Source: Rubrivivax sp. (GTDB lineage: Bacteria > Pseudomonadota > Gammaproteobacteria > Burkholderiales > Burkholderiaceae_C). Taken from it: 64,000 bases of DNA. The notes below the pieces were generated by a model, which saw nothing but the letters and a program-made list of their open reading frames with translations, ran no database searches and had not been told where the DNA came from. How positions within the stretch are numbered: position 1 is the first letter of the stretch; every line of letters starts with the position of its first letter. Shown here one piece after another: positions 59,536-64,000 of this stretch. A program made the position numbers and the translations under genes. The stretch covers positions 57,530 through 121,529 of the forward strand of contig JAEUPB010000037.1 in assembly GCA_016789955.1 (NCBI GenBank), read 5' to 3'.

Positions 59536-60190
59536 AGCGGAGGTACTTCGAGCGCGCTCGACTATCGACTTTCTCGATGTAGATCTTGCCTCCATCTCGA
59601 CCCACCGTCGCAAAGAGTTGTGGGCTCTCGACAAGGGTTTCGTTGTCTAGGGGTTGCTCCCCGCTATGGTAGCGAATAGAAATGCCGCTGCTCGCGCTGA
59701 TGTTTAGCTTGACCCATTTGTTGCTGTGTAGCCCTGGCGAATGCGCCGCTGAGAGCGTCGAGCACTTGAGGTTCACAAAACGGGTCTCATCGCCGCTCGC
59801 TATCTCAATAATGCCGCGGGCAGCGTTCGGCACTGTCCAAGTTCCGCTGTAGCTGTCTCTGATGTACAGCTCCTCCCATCTGTCTACAGCAGGAGGTGCC
59901 GGCGTTGGTGCTGGCGTCGGGGGGCCAATGGGACCGGGAGCTGGCTCATTGCCTTCGCACGTACACGGTTCGCACTTTTCGGAGCCACAGTTGCTCCCAT
60001 TCGGATTCGTGGATTGGCTGCACTGCGACTTCGCGCGAGTCTGCCGTCCAGTTGGACATGGAGGACAGGCTCTTTCAAAGTTCTTGGTCCAACCGGTACA
60101 GGCTAAACCTTGGGCGTTTGCAGGTGACAGGAGCTGCGACCCTAGTAGTAGGAGTAGGTGGGGAAGCAGGATTAACGTGGACTTGAGCAT
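59498..60190 (-). CDS. Cys-rich exported protein (cassette 2)
   Basis: This 230-residue protein has a clear signal peptide (LILLPHLLLLLGSQLLSPANAQ). Residues ~30-82 are Cys-rich (FERACPPCPTGRQ, CGSEKCEPCTCEG), followed by a Pro/Ala linker (PAPGPIGPPTPAPTPAPPAV) and a C-terminal domain with YIRDSYSGTWTVPNAARGIIEIASGDETRFVNLKC. The C-terminus might be a carbohydrate- or protein-binding domain. GAGGAGACCAACAGA before the ATG supports the start. No family was recognised. Confidence 0.7.
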   Translation of the reverse strand: MLKSTLILLPHLLLLLGSQLLSPANAQGLACTGWTKNFERACPPCPTGRQTRAKSQCSQSTNPNGSNCGSEKCEPCTCEGNEPAPGPIGPPTPAPTPAPPAVDRWEELYIRDSYSGTWTVPNAARGIIEIASGDETRFVNLKCSTLSAAHSPGLHSNKWVKLNISASSGISIRYHSGEQPLDNETLVESPQLFATVGRDGGKIYIEKVDSRARSKYLRCQIDVRPPGRGR

Positions 60191-60242
60191 TCTGTTGGTC
60201 TCCTCGTAGATGCCCGAGAGTCGGGTGATCGGAAACTGTGCG

Positions 60243-60371
60243 GCCTAACGTTGAGGTAACCGGACCGCGGAGGCAGACGACGCCTGGCCGCGCAAAGACA
60301 ATGACAACGATTTTCTGGAGCGCCCAAGCGTTGGCTGCCGTAGCGGGTCCGGTTGAACGACATGTCAAGCC
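60243..60371 (-). repeat. attC-like site between cassettes 1 and 2
   Basis: R' core 60243-60249 (minus GTTAGGC) is preceded by GGTTACCTCAAC, close to canonical L'. On the plus strand AACCGGACC (60258-60266) and GGTCCGGTT (60346-60354) are complementary over 9 bp. The far end GCTTGAC (minus, 60366-60371 area) is a degenerate R''. Length ~129 bp is in the attC range. Spacer between arms is about 80 nt. Confidence 0.65.
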
Positions 60372-60386
60372 GCAGCCCTTCGGTGA

Positions 60387-60911
60387 CTACGCCCGATTCA
60401 ATCCACGTTTGTAGTACAGGCGAGCCATGTTCTGCGCAAGCGAGGTTCCATGACCTAGGTCTATCCAGCCGTTGTAGTACGCCGAAGAAGGTTCACCAGA
60501 GAACAGGTGGATTCCAACGTACTTCCCGTATCCGCTGTTTGTGTACTGAATGCTGACCTCTACCGAGATTAGCTTGCCGCTGACCAACCTCCAGTTGGTC
60601 TTCAAGACAAGATAGTGGCGATCCTGGAGGGTGTCGCTATTGCGGCTGCTCTCGGTGCTTGTGTTCTCGGACTGAAGGGAGGCCCCGTTGAAGAGTTCAG
60701 CGTACTCGGATTGAAGCTCCTGAAGGACTTGCCGCAGGTGCACCAACTCTCTCTGACTCTCAGCTTCCTTGGTCCTTTCTCGCTCAAAGGCCGCTTGGAA
60801 CGAATCCTTCTTTGAAGGCTGTTTCTCCTCAAACAAGGTATCGATCTTGTATCTCCAGTAGCTGGCGGATAGTAGGCGCTTCCAGTACAGATAGGTGTAC
60901 CTCCAGTGCAT
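60387..60911 (-). CDS. basic/coiled-coil protein of unknown function (cassette 1)
   Basis: This 174-residue protein starts HWRYTYLYWKRLLSASYWRYKIDTLFEEK and has a charged helical middle (FERERTKEAESQRELVHLRQVLQELQSEYAELF) and a beta-rich C-terminus (HYLVLKTNWRLVSGKLISVEVSIQY..YVGIHLFSG). The ATG at 60911 is preceded by GGAGAGGG and preferred over 61001. No family was recognised. Base composition is less GC-rich than the flanking genes. Confidence 0.6.
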   Translation of the reverse strand: MHWRYTYLYWKRLLSASYWRYKIDTLFEEKQPSKKDSFQAAFERERTKEAESQRELVHLRQVLQELQSEYAELFNGASLQSENTSTESSRNSDTLQDRHYLVLKTNWRLVSGKLISVEVSIQYTNSGYGKYVGIHLFSGEPSSAYYNGWIDLGHGTSLAQNMARLYYKRGLNRA

Positions 60912-61050
60912 ATGAACCCTCTCCAGTCTAGAGTGCCAATTGCTGCATGCAGCACGAGGCATGAGGCGCGTCGCTGAGCTGAGCGGACGTGCCGGCATCA
61001 TAACGAGGTAGTCGGGAGTTCGAAGGGCAGCGCCGCAGTGCTTCTGGCGC

Positions 61051-61140
61051 GCCTAACGTGGTAGGGATTGCAGCGTCGCCAAAGTGATTCGGCGCTGTTG
61101 TTCGAGGCCTTGGGGTGGGGCCTAGCCCGATTTAGGCGTC
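61051..61140 (-). repeat. attC-like site preceding cassette 1
   Basis: The R' core is 61051-61057 (minus GTTAGGC) and the far R'' is 61131-61137 (minus GCCTAAA, one base off). On the plus strand the inner segments GGTAGG (61060-61065) and CCTAGCC (61121-61127) can pair with one extrahelical G. The total length of about 90 bp fits attC sites. It implies that another cassette, or attI, lay to the right, where only the GNAT gene and polA are found. Confidence 0.6.
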
Positions 61141-61373
61141 ATCGCCCGACTTGGGCAAGCGAGCCGGTAGACACAAGTCTCCGTCGATGGAGATCTCTGC
61201 GCTTCCAATCATCGAATGCGGCGCCGGCCGAGAAATGTCCATGGATCGACATTTCAGGCCGCCGCCCCGCCCGTGTCAACCGCGAGCAGTCGCGGCTCCT
61301 GATGCGGAGGCCTCGTCGTCAGTTGCCGAGAGTGGAGTCGCTCTCGTCGATCCGGCCACTACACCCACGTGGC

Positions 61374-61808
61374 TCACGCCCCACCCACCCGATAAACCTC
61401 CGGATCATGCCGTTCCATGAACCGCCCTGGCACCGCCAGCGGCGCAAACCCGAACGCCGCATACAACCCATGCGCATCCCGCGTCGCCAGCATCATCCGC
61501 CTTAACCCCTGCACGTCCGGATGCGCGAACAACTCCGCCAGCATCCGCCGCGACACCCCTCGCCCCCGGTGCTCCGGCTGCACGAACACATCCGCCAGGT
61601 ACGCGAACGTCGCCCGATCCGTCACCAGCCTCGCAAAGCCGACCTGCGCACCGCCCGCATAGGCTCCGATGCACAGCGACCCCGCGATCGCCCTCTCGAC
61701 GACTGCGCGCGGGATCCCCGGTGACCAGTACGACGTGGCCAGGAACCCGTGGATCACGCCCACGTCCAGCCGCGAAGCGTCGAAGCTGATCTCGATGTCG
61801 TCGTCCAT
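61374..61808 (-). CDS. GNAT N-acetyltransferase
   Basis: This 144-residue GNAT has DVGVIHGFLATSYWSPGIP at the N-terminus, ATFAYLADVFVQPEHRGRGVSRRML (acetyl-CoA loop) and ATRDAHGLYAAFGFAPLAVPGRFMER at the C-terminus. It resembles the small PA2271-like GNATs. The ATG at 61808 is used because 61838 would extend into polA. It is 11 bp downstream of the polA stop. It looks native by composition, not like a cassette. Confidence 0.87.
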   Translation of the reverse strand: MDDDIEISFDASRLDVGVIHGFLATSYWSPGIPRAVVERAIAGSLCIGAYAGGAQVGFARLVTDRATFAYLADVFVQPEHRGRGVSRRMLAELFAHPDVQGLRRMMLATRDAHGLYAAFGFAPLAVPGRFMERHDPEVYRVGGA

Positions 61809-61819
61809 CGCCGGCGCGC

Positions 61820-64000
61820 TCAATGCGCCTCCTCCCAATTCCGCCCCACCCCGAGCTCGGCCAGCAGCGGCACCTTCAACGCCGCCACGCCCGCCATCAA
61901 TTCCGGCACGCGCGTCTTCACCCAGTCCAATTCGGCCTCAGGCACCTCGAACACCAGTTCGTCGTGCACCTGCATCACCATCCTCGTCGCGCGCTGCTCG
62001 GCGTCCAGCACGTCCTGGATCGCGATCATCGCGAGCTTGATCAGGTCGGCCGCGGTGCCCTGCATCGGCGCGTTGATCGCCTGGCGTTCCGCCCCCGAGC
62101 GCCGCGGCCCGTTGCCGGAATTGATCTCGGGCAGCCACAGCCGGCGGCCGAACACGGTCTCGACGTAGCCGAGTTCCTTGGCCCGCCGTTTCGTCTCGTC
62201 CATGTAGCGCCGCACGCCAGCAAAGCGCTGGAAATAGCGGTCGATGTAGTCGCGCGCGGCCTTCTGCTCGATGCCGAGGTTGCTGGCCAGGCCGTAGGCG
62301 CCCATGCCGTAGATCAGGCCGAAGTTGATGACCTTGGCATAGCGCCGCTGCTCGGCCGAGACCTCGCCCACCGGCACGCCGAACACCTCGCTGGCGGTGG
62401 CGCGGTGCACGTCGATGCCTTCGGCGAAGGCGCGCAGCAGGCCGTCGTCGCCGCTGATGTGGGCCATGATGCGCAATTCGATCTGCGAGTAGTCGGCGCT
62501 CGCGATCACGTGCCCCGGCGGCGCGACGAAGGCCTCGCGCACGCGGCGGCCCTCGGGGGTGCGGATGGGGATGTTCTGCAGGTTGGGGTCGTTGCTGGCC
62601 AGCCGGCCCGTCACCGCCACCGCCTGCGCGGAGGTGGTGTGCACGCGGCCGGTGTCGGGGTTCACCATCAGCGGCAGCTTGTCGGTGTAGGTGCCCTTGA
62701 GCTTGGCCAGGCTGCGGTGGTCGAGGATGCGTGCCGGCAGCGGGTAGTCGGCGGCCAGTTCCTGCAGCACGTCCTCGTCGGTGGAAGGCGCGCCGCTGGC
62801 GGTGCGCTTCTTCACCGGCAAGGCCAGCTTGCTGAACAGGATCTCGCCGATCTGCTTGGGGCTGCCCAGGTTGAAGGGCTGCCCGGCGATGGCGTACGCC
62901 TCCTGCTCGAGCTGCACCATGCGCTCGGCCAGCTCGCGGCTCTGCTGCGCCAGCAGCGCCGCGTCGATCAGCACACCGTGGCGCTCGATGCGCTGCAGCA
63001 CTCGCGTCACCGGCATCTCGATGCGCTCGTACACCTCGCGCAGCTGGGCGTCGGCCTCGATCTTCGGCCACAGCACCTCGTGCACGTGCAGCGCCATCTC
63101 GCTGTCCTCGCCCGAGTACTCGGCGGCGCGCGCCACGTCCACCTGCGCGAACGGGATCTGGTGCGCGCCCTTGCCGCACAGGTCCTCGTAGCTCAGGCCC
63201 TTGCGCTGCAGGTAGCGCTCGGCCAGCGCGGCCAGGCCGTGCTGGCGGTGCGCCTCGCGCACGTAGCTCTCGAGCATGGTGTCGTGCACGTAGCCGCGCA
63301 CGGGGATGCCGGCATTGGCGAAGACGTGCAGGTCGTACTTGATGTTCTGGCCGAGCTTCGGTCTCCCCGCGTCTTCCAGCCAGGGGCGCAGCGCGGCGAG
63401 CACGGCGTCGAGGGGCAGCTGCTCGGGGGCATCGGGGTAGGCGTGCGCCACCGGCACGTAGGCGGCGCGGCCGGGCTCCACGGCGAAGGAGATGCCGACG
63501 ATGCGGGCGCGCATCGCGTCGAGGCTGTCGGTCTCGGTGTCGAGCGCGGCGAGCGGCGCGGCGTTCAGCTGGGTGATCCACGCCTGCAGCCGCGCCATCG
63601 TGAAGACGGTCTCGTACTCGCGCGCCACCTCGCGCGGCGGCGGGGCGTCTTCGGCAGGGGCCGGGCTGGCGGCGGCCACCACGGCGGCGGCGGCCGGGGC
63701 GCCGAGCTTCGTTTCCAGCTCGCCGCGCCAGGCCTTGAAGCCGTAGCGCACGTAGAAGTCCAGCAGCGCCTCGCGCGCCAGCGGCTGCAGCGCCAGGCCT
63801 TCCAGCGCCGGCCAGCCGGGCACGTGGCCGGCGAGGTCGCAGTCGGTCACCACGGTGATGAGCTTGCGGCCCATCGGCAGCCAGTCCAGCGCCTTGCGCA
63901 GGTTCTCGCCGGCCACGCCCTTGATGGCGCCTGCGGCGGCCACCACGCCGTCGAGCGAGCCGTGCTCCTCGATCCACTTGGCGGCCGTCTTCGGGCCGAC
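61820..64000 (-). CDS. polA: DNA polymerase I, C-terminal 726 residues
   Basis: The gene runs off the right edge and is read leftwards. The visible part contains the end of the 5'-3' exonuclease region (VGPKTAAKWIEEHGSLDGVVA..IKGVAG helix-hairpin-helix), the 3'-5' exonuclease region (ALDTETDSLDAM with catalytic acids) and the polymerase core: SADYSQIELR (motif A), RRYAKVINFGLIYGM (motif B region) and VHDELVFEV (motif C). It performs repair synthesis and Okazaki-fragment processing. The start is outside the window. Confidence 0.96.
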   Translation of the reverse strand, partial: VGPKTAAKWIEEHGSLDGVVAAAGAIKGVAGENLRKALDWLPMGRKLITVVTDCDLAGHVPGWPALEGLALQPLAREALLDFYVRYGFKAWRGELETKLGAPAAAAVVAAASPAPAEDAPPPREVAREYETVFTMARLQAWITQLNAAPLAALDTETDSLDAMRARIVGISFAVEPGRAAYVPVAHAYPDAPEQLPLDAVLAALRPWLEDAGRPKLGQNIKYDLHVFANAGIPVRGYVHDTMLESYVREAHRQHGLAALAERYLQRKGLSYEDLCGKGAHQIPFAQVDVARAAEYSGEDSEMALHVHEVLWPKIEADAQLREVYERIEMPVTRVLQRIERHGVLIDAALLAQQSRELAERMVQLEQEAYAIAGQPFNLGSPKQIGEILFSKLALPVKKRTASGAPSTDEDVLQELAADYPLPARILDHRSLAKLKGTYTDKLPLMVNPDTGRVHTTSAQAVAVTGRLASNDPNLQNIPIRTPEGRRVREAFVAPPGHVIASADYSQIELRIMAHISGDDGLLRAFAEGIDVHRATASEVFGVPVGEVSAEQRRYAKVINFGLIYGMGAYGLASNLGIEQKAARDYIDRYFQRFAGVRRYMDETKRRAKELGYVETVFGRRLWLPEINSGNGPRRSGAERQAINAPMQGTAADLIKLAMIAIQDVLDAEQRATRMVMQVHDELVFEVPEAELDWVKTRVPELMAGVAALKVPLLAELGVGRNWEEAH

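Larger units (their letters stand above)
56572..61140 (-). mobile_element. integron-type gene cassette array without integrase in the window (CALIN-like)
   Basis: Minus-strand genes here are separated by sites with the attC cores GTTAGGC (R') and GCCTAAC (R''): R' at 61051-61057, 60243-60249, 59466-59472, 59379-59385 and 57880-57887; R'' at 58355-58361 and 56572-56579. Two sites show paired stems (see separate entries). The start of one cassette (minus GTTAGGCGTCA, 59375-59385) and its end (TGACGCCTAAC, 58355-58365) are exact 11-nt complements, as the two halves of one cassette's attC should be. Base composition is visibly less GC-rich than the flanks. No intI-like gene is present in the window; one could lie farther right. 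Confidence 0.7.

Noticed and set aside
61132-61242. A 36-codon minus frame ending in the first attC-like site
   Set aside because: It begins MDISRPAPHSMIGSAEISID and may be the tail of a lost cassette gene, but there is no start context or homology to call it.
61141-61373. Search for an integron integrase or attI next to the array
   Set aside because: The 233-bp gap between the last attC-like site and the GNAT gene has no intI-like frame; polA follows. An integrase, if any, must be outside the window.

Overview
The window is about 64 kb of very GC-rich DNA with dense, often overlapping genes and frequent GTG starts. A complete ccmABCDEFGHI (System I) cytochrome c maturation operon, DNA polymerase I, and many small Burkholderiales-type accessory proteins (DUF2164, DUF817, DUF4386, VOC and GNAT enzymes) suggest a betaproteobacterium of the order Burkholderiales, perhaps a Rubrivivax/Leptothrix/Methylibium-like lineage. 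That placement is inference from gene content and composition. No rRNA or tRNA gene was seen.

Layout. 1-6 kb: the cut-off N-terminus of an OmpR-type response regulator, a lipoprotein-type intradiol dioxygenase homologue, thpR, two alpha/beta hydrolases, a glycosyltransferase, a GNAT and a RibD-like reductase. 6-10 kb: a giant SARP/BTAD-ATPase regulator with a small membrane protein. 10-17 kb: short genes, mostly on the minus strand, for GNAT, NUDIX, YciI-like, VOC-GNAT fusion, SRPBCC, DUF1697, isochorismatase and thioesterase proteins. 17-24 kb: a 1238-residue membrane patatin-like protein, then an acyl-CoA synthetase and a WS/DGAT-like acyltransferase. 24-31 kb: the ccm operon, transcribed leftwards from ccmA to ccmI. 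31-43 kb: sodC, an SGNH hydrolase, a BLUF photoreceptor, an esterase, a thioredoxin-like protein, a TauE-type permease, DUF817, a cupin, DUF4256 and an N-acyl-D-amino-acid deacylase.

43-49 kb has more rearrangement: a TumE/HVO_A0114-type toxin-antitoxin pair, a frameshifted chimeric GFA/hydrolase pseudogene, a decayed stretch, a 263-bp MITE-like element with perfect 30-bp inverted ends flanked by CTAG, and a VOC C-terminal remnant. 49-56 kb holds secreted proteins of unknown role, SnoaL-like, VOC, DUF4386, thioesterase and EthD genes.

56.5-61.1 kb is the most unusual part. It is a run of minus-strand genes, clearly less GC-rich in its core, separated by sites that fit integron attC architecture (GTTAGGC/GCCTAAC cores, imperfect stems). 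No integrase gene lies in the window, so it looks like a cassette array lacking an adjacent integrase (CALIN). Its cassettes encode a serine hydrolase, a two-TM coiled-coil protein, a 25-residue membrane peptide, a Cys-rich secreted protein and a basic/coiled-coil protein, most without recognisable function. The window ends with a GNAT gene and polA, which runs off the right edge.
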